Of a stretch of DNA of 64,000 nt, positions 56,486 through 64,000 are shown piece by piece; position 1 is the stretch's first letter, and each line of letters begins with the position of its first letter. A program made the translations under genes and the position numbers. A model generated the notes under the pieces. It was not told the DNA's origin. It ran no database searches and worked only from the letters and a program-made list of their open reading frames with translations. The stretch covers positions 62,001 through 126,000 of the forward strand of contig NZ_JAKIKP010000005.1 in the NCBI RefSeq assembly GCF_023284065.1. The letters run 5' to 3'. This DNA is from Shewanella gaetbuli (GTDB lineage: Bacteria; Pseudomonadota; Gammaproteobacteria; Enterobacterales; Shewanellaceae).

Positions 56486-58525
56486 TTACGCGGCAATACC
56501 GCTATGACGTAATAATGCATCAATGTTGGGCTCGCGACCCATAAAGCGTTTGAACAGTGTCATTGGCTCTTCACTGCCGCCCATTTCAAGTACATTATTG
56601 AGGAAACTTTTACCTGTTTCAGGGTTAAAGATACCTTCGTCTTCAAAACGAGAAAACGCATCAGCTGAAAGCACTTCGGCCCATTTATAGCTGTAATATC
56701 CTGCGGCATAACCTCCAGCAAATATGTGGGCAAAGCCATGTTGGAAACGGTTAAAACTTGGTGGAGTTAATACAGCAATTTGGCTGCGCACTTCATCTAA
56801 AATGCCTTGTACATTAGCGCCTTTCGCTGGGTCAAACTCGTGGTGCATTCTAAAGTCGAATAATGAGAACTCGAGTTGACGCAACATCATCATGCCTGAC
56901 TGGAAGTTTTTAGCTGCTAGCATCTTATCTAATAGTGCTTTAGGTAAAGGCTCGCCTGTTTCAAAGTGACCTGAAATTTCGGCTAAGGCCTCTTCTTGCC
57001 AACACCAGTTTTCCATAAATTGGCTCGGTAACTCTACCGCATCCCAAGGTACGCCATTGATACCCGATACACCGCCAACGTCTACTTTTGTTAGCATATG
57101 ATGAATACCATGACCAAATTCATGGAATAAGGTAGTGACTTCATCATGGGTAAATAATGCCGGTTTACCGTCAACAGGGCTGTTGAAGTTACAAGTTAAA
57201 TAAGCCACTGGCTTTTGTAACCCATTAGAGGTGACACGACGGCCGCGACAATCGTCCATCCAGGCGCCACCTCGCTTACCTGTGCGAGCGTATAAATCTA
57301 AATAGAAACTTCCTCTATGAGTGTTTTCAGCATCATAAATATGGAAGAAGCGTACGTCTTTGTGCCATGTGTCGAAGTCTTTTTCTTCTTTAATATTAAG
57401 ACCAAATAGCTTATTTACCGTGAAAAATAGTCCTGAAAGCACTTTATCTTCTGGGAAGTAAGGACGCAGAATTTCTTGTGAAATCTCATACTTATGCTGT
57501 TGCAGCTTTTCAGCGTAATAGCTTAAGTCCCATGATGCCATTTCTTCAACGTTATAGTGCTGTTTGGCAAAGGCTTTTAACTCGGCAAGTTCAGTTTCAG
57601 CTTGTTTTTTAGAGCGTTGGCCTAACTCATTTAAAAAGCCCAGTACTTGTTCTGGTGACTCAGCCATTTTGGTGGCTAAAGATTTATGGGCATAACTTTC
57701 AAACCCGAGTAAGTTTGCCAATTCATGACGTAAGGCAACAATTTCATTCATGTTTTCACTATTATCAAACTCGCCAGCATTCGGGCCTTGGTCTGATGCT
57801 CGAGTCACAAAAGCGCGGTAGCATTCTTCACGCAGCTCGCGTTTGTCACTGTAAGTCATTACCGGCAAGTAAGATGGAAAATCTAAGGTAAATAGCCAAC
57901 CTTGTTGTTCAGTGGCTTCCGCCATCGCTTTAGCCGCTGCAACAGCTGAATCAGGTAACCCCACTAAATCAGCTTCATCAGTGATTAATTTAGTCCAGGC
58001 TTGAGTAGCATCTAATAATTGATTGGAGAAGTTGCTGGTGAGTTCTGATAAACGTTTAACAATTTCGCCATAACGGCCTTTTTGGGCGTCATCTAAGCCA
58101 ATACCTGATAGTTCAAAATCACGTAGGCTTTGCTCAATTAACATTTTCTGGGCTTGGGTTAATGAAGCAAACTCGGCTGACTGATGAATTGATTTATACG
58201 CTTCATATAAGCCCTGATGTTGACCAACAAAAGTGCCATAGTCAGATAATAATGGCAGACAAGCGTCATGAGCTTCACGCCACTCATCATTGCTGACAAC
58301 TGAGTTCATATGAGAAACCGGCGACCAAATTTTGCTGAGTTCATCGTCAACTTCTTCTAGAGGGGCTATGAGGTTGTCCCATGAATACTGGCTGTTTGCC
58401 GCAAGGAGATCTTCTATCGTTTGGCGACACTTATCAATAGCTTGCTCTACTGCAGGCTTAATATGTTCAGGCTTGATGTGTGAAAAAAGCGGGAGTTCGG
58501 TGCCTTGTTGCAAAGGGTTGCTCAT
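56486..58525 (-). CDS. prlC: Oligopeptidase A (M3 metallopeptidase)
   Basis: 679 residues. It degrades peptides in the cytosol, including cleaved signal peptides. Zinc site HEFGH (about residue 470) and the usual N-terminal QGTELPLFSHIKPEHI. Length is normal (E. coli 680). Ribosome site CGAGGAAA. It stands alone on the minus strand. Confidence 0.96.
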   Translation of the reverse strand: MSNPLQQGTELPLFSHIKPEHIKPAVEQAIDKCRQTIEDLLAANSQYSWDNLIAPLEEVDDELSKIWSPVSHMNSVVSNDEWREAHDACLPLLSDYGTFVGQHQGLYEAYKSIHQSAEFASLTQAQKMLIEQSLRDFELSGIGLDDAQKGRYGEIVKRLSELTSNFSNQLLDATQAWTKLITDEADLVGLPDSAVAAAKAMAEATEQQGWLFTLDFPSYLPVMTYSDKRELREECYRAFVTRASDQGPNAGEFDNSENMNEIVALRHELANLLGFESYAHKSLATKMAESPEQVLGFLNELGQRSKKQAETELAELKAFAKQHYNVEEMASWDLSYYAEKLQQHKYEISQEILRPYFPEDKVLSGLFFTVNKLFGLNIKEEKDFDTWHKDVRFFHIYDAENTHRGSFYLDLYARTGKRGGAWMDDCRGRRVTSNGLQKPVAYLTCNFNSPVDGKPALFTHDEVTTLFHEFGHGIHHMLTKVDVGGVSGINGVPWDAVELPSQFMENWCWQEEALAEISGHFETGEPLPKALLDKMLAAKNFQSGMMMLRQLEFSLFDFRMHHEFDPAKGANVQGILDEVRSQIAVLTPPSFNRFQHGFAHIFAGGYAAGYYSYKWAEVLSADAFSRFEDEGIFNPETGKSFLNNVLEMGGSEEPMTLFKRFMGREPNIDALLRHSGIAA

Positions 58526-58715
58526 GTTGTTTCCTCGAAGAATAAGCGTATCTATTCTTTATGAGGGCAAAGTGTTAAAAATTCAAGTCACAACACCTCA
58601 ACGTTTACCGGGTAAGAGGGCATCAACAACTCTAAATTTATCGAAAAAAGTGATGTGTTTTGCGAAAAACAATGACAAATAATTTGTTTTTACAATTATT
58701 GATAACCAGATCTCA

Positions 58716-58734
58716 AATGCAACTCATTATCATT
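58716..58734. promoter_or_regulatory. Fur-box-like site before the 58.8-kb outer-membrane gene
   Basis: The 15-mer at 58718-58732 (minus strand TGATAAT-G-AGTTGCA) agrees at 11 of 14 positions with the Fur TGATAAT-N-ATTATCA core. It lies about 65 bases before the ATG at 58798. Possible iron control. Confidence 0.45.
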
Positions 58735-58797
58735 ACTCTTTACGGCTTTGTTGCTAATATGCTGCCATATTTAATGAATAACTAGAGTCAGCTCATT

Positions 58798-59544
58798 ATG
58801 CAAAAGTTGGTCACGAAATTAACTTACAATTATATAGGGTTACTTTGTATCTTAGGAGGTAGTGGCTTACTCTCTTTTACAGCACAGGCGCAATCTGAAA
58901 TAGATTTTTCACTCGATTTAGCTTGGGATAGCCAATATATCTCTGAAGGGCGGAACAATTTAGATGACGGTGGTATTGCTTGGGCAATGGCCAGCATCAA
59001 TCAAGACAATCTGATCATTTATGCTGTGTTGGGCCGAGGCGATCAAAGTCATTATATAGAATGGAATTTTGGCGTTGAATACGCAGTTAATTTTGCTGAG
59101 AACTTTGAAGCTACCTTTGGTTATCAGCGACTGGAGTTTTATGGTGCTGAAAGAGCATCTGATAATGAATTATTCAGCACTCTGACTTATAGCGGTGTTG
59201 AATGGTTAATTCCTGCAATCAGTTATACCTATTCTACAGAAGCGGCAGGTTATTTTATAGAAGTCAGTTTACATAGCCCTTGGGAAATTACCGACACATT
59301 TACTGTGACACCTTATGTACTACAAGGGTTTGATTTTAATTATGTTACTGAAGAACACAATGGTGCGAATCACTTTCAATTTGGTCTAGAGCTGGGTTAT
59401 CAATTTACTGACAATATTTATGCTATGGCGCATGTTAATCATTCTATTGCGCTGGATGATATAAAACAGCAAGCAAAAAACGAGCAATTTGAAGATGATT
59501 TAGACCAAACCTATGCGGGTGTATTTATCAATTGGCAGTTTTAA
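58798..59544 (+). CDS. Putative outer-membrane beta-barrel protein
   Basis: 248 residues. A signal peptide ends near residue 31 (FTAQAQS). The mature part is made of alternating strands with aromatic residues (YAVLGRGDQSHYIEWNFG and others) and ends in Trp-Gln-Phe, the barrel-insertion end. No exact family recognised; it resembles small porin-like proteins of Alteromonadales. A Fur-like box lies upstream. The ribosome site is weak. Confidence 0.7.
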   Translation: MQKLVTKLTYNYIGLLCILGGSGLLSFTAQAQSEIDFSLDLAWDSQYISEGRNNLDDGGIAWAMASINQDNLIIYAVLGRGDQSHYIEWNFGVEYAVNFAENFEATFGYQRLEFYGAERASDNELFSTLTYSGVEWLIPAISYTYSTEAAGYFIEVSLHSPWEITDTFTVTPYVLQGFDFNYVTEEHNGANHFQFGLELGYQFTDNIYAMAHVNHSIALDDIKQQAKNEQFEDDLDQTYAGVFINWQF

Positions 59545-59660
59545 TATCTTATTATCAGTTGTTTACACTTTAAGGGCCGCAATTAGCCCATTTTATGTAT
59601 AGATAAACCTAAGCGAAAGGCTATTGCCAGTTCTACATAAATGTTAAAACACTAGAGTAC

Positions 59661-59694
59661 AAAAAGATGGCACAACAGGATGGTTGTGCTTTTT
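59661..59694 (+). terminator. Terminator after the outer-membrane gene
   Basis: Stem GCACAAC/GTTGTGC with AGGATG loop and TTTTT. Confidence 0.8.
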
Positions 59695-59712
59695 CAATGG
59701 TAAGGAAGCAAT

Positions 59713-60246
59713 ATGTTTAATTACTCATATTTTGCCATTTCTGGCGTAACGCTACTGTTAACTAGCTTGGTCTTTTCTACTGTATTTGCGACAGATGATT
59801 GGTCTTCACTCACACGTTCTCAAGCTAATAAAAAAGCTTCAAACTCTTCTGGGCAAGATAATCATCAACGTCAATCTAGCCAACTTGGGCATGACGAAGT
59901 GTTGGATGATCAGGGAAACCCTATTGCAATTAGAACACCTGCAATGGCATTGGAATATCAAGCCAATGAAGCGGCTGTGATTATTAAACCTCAACGCAAG
60001 CCGTATAAAGCTAAATCTCTGAAGTCGACTAAAAACATCAGCAAAAATAAGCTTGCAGATGACCCAAGTTGTCGCTGGTTGCATCAGCGTACTAGGCACT
60101 TGCTAAGTCAACTCAGAGATAATCAAAGGCACCAAACACATGTTGAAGAAGAGCTTTCTGCCAGAATGTCAGAGTGGAAATGCCTCAAATGTGATACAGA
60201 TGGACCGTCTCAGGGCGATCATGACAGATGCCAATATAAGCGTTAA
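59713..60246 (+). CDS. Secreted protein of unknown function
   Basis: 177 residues. The N-terminus has a signal-peptide-like segment (about 8-26, VFSTVFAT). The mature part is polar, rich in Lys, Ser, Gln and Asn, with a basic patch (KPYKAKSLKSTKNISKNK) and four Cys in the C-terminal third (Cys near residues 119, 157, 160 and 173). It looks like a small periplasmic or surface protein. No family recognised. AAGGAAG precedes the ATG. Confidence 0.5.
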   Translation: MFNYSYFAISGVTLLLTSLVFSTVFATDDWSSLTRSQANKKASNSSGQDNHQRQSSQLGHDEVLDDQGNPIAIRTPAMALEYQANEAAVIIKPQRKPYKAKSLKSTKNISKNKLADDPSCRWLHQRTRHLLSQLRDNQRHQTHVEEELSARMSEWKCLKCDTDGPSQGDHDRCQYKR

Positions 60247-60376
60247 ATAATGATGTTTTTATCATTGTTCAAAATCCGTTGCGGTCGGCCAACATTTCGC
60301 CATCAAAGGCTTTTCTCCTCTAGTATCCGATAAGATTCATCCCTACAATGGTTGCATTCAATGAAGGGAGAAGATC

Positions 60377-61732
60377 ATGGCTCAACATTTTGACTATATC
60401 GCACTGGGTGCGGGAAGTGGCGGCATTGCCTCAGCAAACCGTGCCGCAATGCGCGGTGCAAAAGTATTAGTAATTGAAGCTCAGCACGTTGGTGGCACGT
60501 GTGTCAACGTGGGTTGTGTTCCTAAAAAAGTCATGTGGTATGGTGCTCATATTGCTGAATCAATGAACCTTTACGCTAAAGACTATGGTTTTGATGTCAC
60601 GGTAAATAAGTTCGACTGGAACACCTTAGTTGACAGTCGTGAAGCTTACATTGGCCGTATTCATGATGCTTATGGTCGCGGTTTTGCCAACAACAAAGTG
60701 ACCTTAGTGAATGGCTACGGTAAGTTTGTTAATAGCAACACGATTGAGGTGAATGGCGAGCAATATACCGCGGAGCATATTTTAATTGCAACCGGTGGTT
60801 CTCCAACTATTCCTAATATACCGGGGGCTGAATATGGCATCGACTCAAATGGCTTCTTTGCCTTGCGTGAGCAACCAAAACGCGTAGCCGTTGTAGGTGC
60901 GGGTTATATTGCGGTTGAATTGGCGGGCGTATTACATGGGCTAGGCAGTGAAACACATTTATTAGTCCGCAAGCATGCACCACTGCGTAATTTTGACCCA
61001 ATTCTCACTGACGCATTAGTGGAAGCAATGGCAACAGACGGGCCAACATTGCACACACATAGTACGCCCAAACAAGTGGTTAAAAATGCCGATGGCAGTT
61101 TAACGCTTGAGCTTGAAAACGGTAATAGCCTTGAAGTTGATACAGTAATTTGGGCCATTGGACGCTCACCTGCTACAGGTAATATTGGCCTTGAAAATAC
61201 CGATGTTCAGCTAGATGAAAAAGGCTATGTGATCACCGATGAACAGCAAAATACCACCGCAAAAGGTATTTACTGTGTAGGTGATATTATGAAAGGAGGT
61301 GTAGAACTCACTCCCGTTGCAGTTAAAGCCGGACGTTTATTGTCAGAACGCTTATTTGGCAATATGCCTGACGCAAAAATGGATTATTCACTCATTCCTA
61401 CGGTGGTATTCAGCCATCCTGCAATTGGCACCATGGGCTTAACTGAACCAGAAGCCATTGAGCAATATGGTGAAGATAAGGTAAAAGTCTATACCTCAAC
61501 ATTTACCTCTATGTACACGGCAGTAACGGCACATCGTCAAGCTTGTAAAATGAAACTAGTTTGTGCTGGTGATGATGAGGTGGTTGTGGGTATTCATGGC
61601 ATTGGCTTTGGCATGGACGAAATATTACAAGGCTTTGGCGTAGCAATGAAAATGGGCGCCACTAAAGCGCAGTTTGATGCTGTTGTCGCGATTCACCCTA
61701 CAGGGGCTGAAGAGTTTGTTACCATGAGGTAG
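60377..61732 (+). CDS. gor: Glutathione reductase
   Basis: 451 residues. It reduces oxidised glutathione with NADPH. FAD site [14 protein letters not shown], redox disulfide CVNVGC, NADPH-site [11 protein letters not shown] with following basic residues, and the C-terminal [10 protein letters not shown] with the catalytic His. GGGAGAAG precedes the ATG. Confidence 0.97.
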   Translation: MAQHFDYIALGAGSGGIASANRAAMRGAKVLVIEAQHVGGTCVNVGCVPKKVMWYGAHIAESMNLYAKDYGFDVTVNKFDWNTLVDSREAYIGRIHDAYGRGFANNKVTLVNGYGKFVNSNTIEVNGEQYTAEHILIATGGSPTIPNIPGAEYGIDSNGFFALREQPKRVAVVGAGYIAVELAGVLHGLGSETHLLVRKHAPLRNFDPILTDALVEAMATDGPTLHTHSTPKQVVKNADGSLTLELENGNSLEVDTVIWAIGRSPATGNIGLENTDVQLDEKGYVITDEQQNTTAKGIYCVGDIMKGGVELTPVAVKAGRLLSERLFGNMPDAKMDYSLIPTVVFSHPAIGTMGLTEPEAIEQYGEDKVKVYTSTFTSMYTAVTAHRQACKMKLVCAGDDEVVVGIHGIGFGMDEILQGFGVAMKMGATKAQFDAVVAIHPTGAEEFVTMR

Positions 61733-61750
61733 TTAGATAAGCTATTGATT

Positions 61751-61777
61751 AAAGGCCAGATTATTCTGGCCTTTTTT
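61751..61777 (+). terminator. Terminator of gor
   Basis: AAAGGCCAGA/TCTGGCCTTT with TTAT loop and T run. Confidence 0.9.
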
Positions 61778-61828
61778 ATCGGTATTTTTTATTAGGCTTC
61801 TTTTTAGGTTTTTGGGCTAGGTTGATAG

Positions 61829-62035
61829 CTATTGAGGGCGGTGCTCTAAAATATCGCCGGGCTGGCAGTCTAAATAAGTACAAATTTTAGCAAGGGTATC
61901 AAACCTTACTCCTTTGACTTTTCCTCTTTTTAATAAGGATAAATTAGCCTCTGTAATGCCAATTGCACTGGCCAGCTCTTTTGAGCTGACTTTTCGTTTT
62001 GCCATCATGACGTCTAAATTAACAATTATTTCCAT
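61829..62035 (-). CDS. Small XRE/Cro-type regulator (YozG-like)
   Basis: 68 residues, a lone helix-turn-helix domain: MAKRKVSSKELASAIGITEANLSLLKRGK covers helices 1-3 and the turn. Its start lies 2 bases after the stop of the DUF2975 gene, so they are co-translated. The pair is common in bacteria (YoaS/YozG type) and is thought to act together, perhaps as membrane-coupled control. Confidence 0.88.
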   Translation of the reverse strand: MEIIVNLDVMMAKRKVSSKELASAIGITEANLSLLKRGKVKGVRFDTLAKICTYLDCQPGDILEHRPQ

Positions 62036-62037
62036 GG

Positions 62038-62556
62038 CTAAATAAACTCTTTATTTTCATCTTCAACGTCTTTGGCCGTTTTAAGTAAATGGGCAATGAG
62101 CAACAATAATAACATGGTGAGTATGTTGCTAAAATCTATCAATATCTCTATGTGATCACCCGTTGCAAAAAAGTCTTTGTGGTAGGTTTTAATTGCATAA
62201 TCTGTCATTACTCCAAGAATGATGCTTGCTGCATTTGTCCAAACTAACCATAGATAACAGTTAAGACTATCCTTGCTAAAAAAATGACCCGACTGAAATA
62301 TTCCAAGTAATTTTTGTAGCCAGAAAGTCAACAACAGCATACATATTATGCTGGGTGAAATAATAAACCAAAGCGCGGTGTTGTTGGTGTTTGGGTGATT
62401 CCATAAATCGCTAAACAGAGCTTGTTGGACAAAACGAATTTCATTATGAGCAAAATAATAATAACCCCAATAGCCTAATACGAGCATGGCGGTCAGTATG
62501 CTTGCCCACCTTAAATAGCCACAAAGTTGACTCAACTGTTTTCTATTCACTTTCAT
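62038..62556 (-). CDS. DUF2975 family membrane protein
   Basis: 172 residues with four membrane helices (about 14-32, 58-80, 100-120 and 145-162). It is the partner gene of the following XRE regulator. Function unknown. Confidence 0.85.
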   Translation of the reverse strand: MKVNRKQLSQLCGYLRWASILTAMLVLGYWGYYYFAHNEIRFVQQALFSDLWNHPNTNNTALWFIISPSIICMLLLTFWLQKLLGIFQSGHFFSKDSLNCYLWLVWTNAASIILGVMTDYAIKTYHKDFFATGDHIEILIDFSNILTMLLLLLIAHLLKTAKDVEDENKEFI

Positions 62557-62718
62557 CCCCTCTATTTAACGCCTGTTAATCTATAAATTGATATTAGCAC
62601 ACATGGCATTAAAGCAAAACAATATAAAATTATCGTTTTACAATAATTAAATGTTGTGTAACTATGTTTATAAGTTAGGTTGAAAAATGACCTGCAAGTG
62701 ATGGAACAGTGAGGCTTT

Positions 62719-64000
62719 ATGATGTATTTACAGAAAAAAATAAGCTTATTTACCTTGAACAGTGTTTTTGTCTTGTTGCTGATGGGATGCAGTCAGGTGA
62801 CTTCACAGGACTCGGTGCCGACTCCAATTAAGATTAATGAACCACTTAATCAAGCTCCTCTTATTGAGATGGAGAAGTTTTTTGATGTAGATAAGGTATC
62901 AAGTGTTCAAAGTTCATTTGATGGCAAGTGGCTTGCATTTCGTAAAGAGTATCTAGGCGTTAATAATATTTATTTACTTAAGGCTGGCGCCCCTATAGAA
63001 CAGGCGGTTGCGGTAACAACTTTTGCCGACCCCGTACTGAGTTTTATTTGGTCTAATAATGATAACCGCTTGTTTTTTAGTCAAGACAAAGGGGGCAATG
63101 AACAGTATCAAATTTTTCAGTTAAGCCTATTTAATCAAGCAAATGAATTGCAACCACAGGTGGTGCAATTAACCCACAACCCTAATGTTAAATACCGTTT
63201 GAAAGGTCAGGCTAGTGCGAACCCCGAGTTATTGAATATTAAGGCGAATCATGATGAACCATCGCGTTCTGACTTTTATAATTTAAATTTAAAAACAGGT
63301 GAATTACAGTTAGTACATAAAAATACTCAAGCATTTACCGATGCAATTTTTAATGAAAACGGGCAATTAGTGTTAGGTGTCAGTGCCCCGCTTGATAATA
63401 CTGAGAGCCTATTTGCCTATATTGATGGTCAATGGGAACTGATGCAGCAATCTGAGCCTAATTCGACCATTGATATTCTGAACTATAACAGCAAAAAACA
63501 ATTGGCCTATATCAGCTCGAATGCGCAAGGGCGTGATAAAACGGCATTATTGGCCTTGAGTCTTCGAGATAAAACCATTACTGAAGTTCATGCTGACCCT
63601 GAAGATGAAGCTAATATTTATAATGTAAAATTTAATCAACAAGGTGAACCTATTGCAGTATCTTATTATGGAGGACGATTAAGAACTTATCCGCTTTCAG
63701 CAGAGTTTGCTAAACCGTGGCAACAAATCCAGTCAATATTTGGTGAAGAGGTTGAAGTACATATAAAAGAGACTAATCAACAATCAGGTTTATGGCACTT
63801 AACGGTGGCCAGTGATGTTGAAAGTACCCGTCATTACCAATTTAATACCCAAACCGGTGAGGCGAAACTGCTGCTAAAAATCGCCCCTAAAATATCAGCA
63901 GATCGTTTATCAAAAAGACACGTTGCACATTACCAAGCCCGAGATGGTGTGATAATTCAGGCTTATTTAACCTTACCAAAGCAGCAGCAAAGTAACTTGC
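62719..64000 (+). CDS. S9-type peptidase lipoprotein, 3' part beyond the window
   Basis: At least 427 residues; the frame is open to the end of the window. Lipoprotein signal peptide with lipobox LMGC (Cys at about residue 23). It then shows the beta-propeller pattern of prolyl-oligopeptidase-like proteins (SFDGKWLAF, NDNRLFFS) and the start of the alpha/beta-hydrolase domain (YQARDGVIIQAYLTLPK), which marks S9C acylaminoacyl-peptidase relatives. The catalytic Ser, Asp and His would lie beyond 64000. ATG at 62719 or 62722, after GAGG. Confidence 0.8.
   Translation, partial: MMYLQKKISLFTLNSVFVLLLMGCSQVTSQDSVPTPIKINEPLNQAPLIEMEKFFDVDKVSSVQSSFDGKWLAFRKEYLGVNNIYLLKAGAPIEQAVAVTTFADPVLSFIWSNNDNRLFFSQDKGGNEQYQIFQLSLFNQANELQPQVVQLTHNPNVKYRLKGQASANPELLNIKANHDEPSRSDFYNLNLKTGELQLVHKNTQAFTDAIFNENGQLVLGVSAPLDNTESLFAYIDGQWELMQQSEPNSTIDILNYNSKKQLAYISSNAQGRDKTALLALSLRDKTITEVHADPEDEANIYNVKFNQQGEPIAVSYYGGRLRTYPLSAEFAKPWQQIQSIFGEEVEVHIKETNQQSGLWHLTVASDVESTRHYQFNTQTGEAKLLLKIAPKISADRLSKRHVAHYQARDGVIIQAYLTLPKQQQSNL

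Overview
The window is chromosomal DNA of a gammaproteobacterium, most likely Shewanella or a close Alteromonadales relative. Support: the polA–spf–engB–csrC–yihI neighbourhood, a di-haem cytochrome c4 beside engB, the kbl-tdh / waaA-kdkA order, Kdo kinase, a tungstate-type ABC operon with molybdopterin genes, and an AT-rich, TA-rich gene style. The species is not determined.

Layout. 0-5 kb: acyltransferase, DUF2489 protein, yihI, a methyltransferase, a CsrB/C-type regulatory RNA, cytochrome c4 and engB. 5-13.7 kb: an accessory block on the minus strand, marked at its left edge by a 160-bp MITE-like repeat. It holds a double-glycine bacteriocin system: three precursor peptides with an identical 20-residue leader and unrelated cores, small hydrophobic proteins (probable immunity), a CPBP protease-like protein, a peptidase-containing ABC exporter and its HlyD-type adaptor. 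Each precursor follows the same repeated untranslated region, which folds best as a PLUS-strand RNA with a terminator, i.e. antisense to the precursor 5' leader. One repeat carries a 128-bp copy of the end of the exporter gene. 13.9-17 kb: Spot 42 RNA (spf) with a CRP-like site, then polA. 17-22.6 kb: elbB, glpE-glpG, kbl-tdh, a TetR regulator. 22.7-31.4 kb: an LPS/envelope cluster (waaA, kdkA, three glycosyltransferases and a collapsed fourth), coaD, a Wzi-like barrel protein and mutM. 31.4-37.7 kb: tupABC-mobA-mobB/moeA fusion-moaA, one compact operon for oxyanion uptake and molybdopterin cofactor maturation. 37.9-41.4 kb: a sigma-54 response regulator and its sensor kinase. 41.5-48 kb: YjeH-type exporter, TerB protein, DUF2780 protein, YciC-like membrane protein, a Sel1-repeat protein, a GNAT enzyme, and yhhQ under a probable preQ1 riboswitch. 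48-54 kb: RND efflux pump and adaptor with a divergent TetR gene. 54-64 kb: a divergent Tag-like glycosylase, a thioesterase, FMN riboswitch with ribB, prlC, a Fur-box outer-membrane protein, an unrecognised secreted protein, gor, a DUF2975/XRE pair and the start of an S9 peptidase lipoprotein.

How the parts work together: the bacteriocin exporter would cleave the shared leader and send the cores out through HlyD and a TolC encoded elsewhere, while the small membrane proteins would protect the producer. Housekeeping genes around the block keep the enterobacterial order, so the block looks like an insertion between engB and spf. No tRNA, rRNA, CRISPR array, transposase or integrase was seen.
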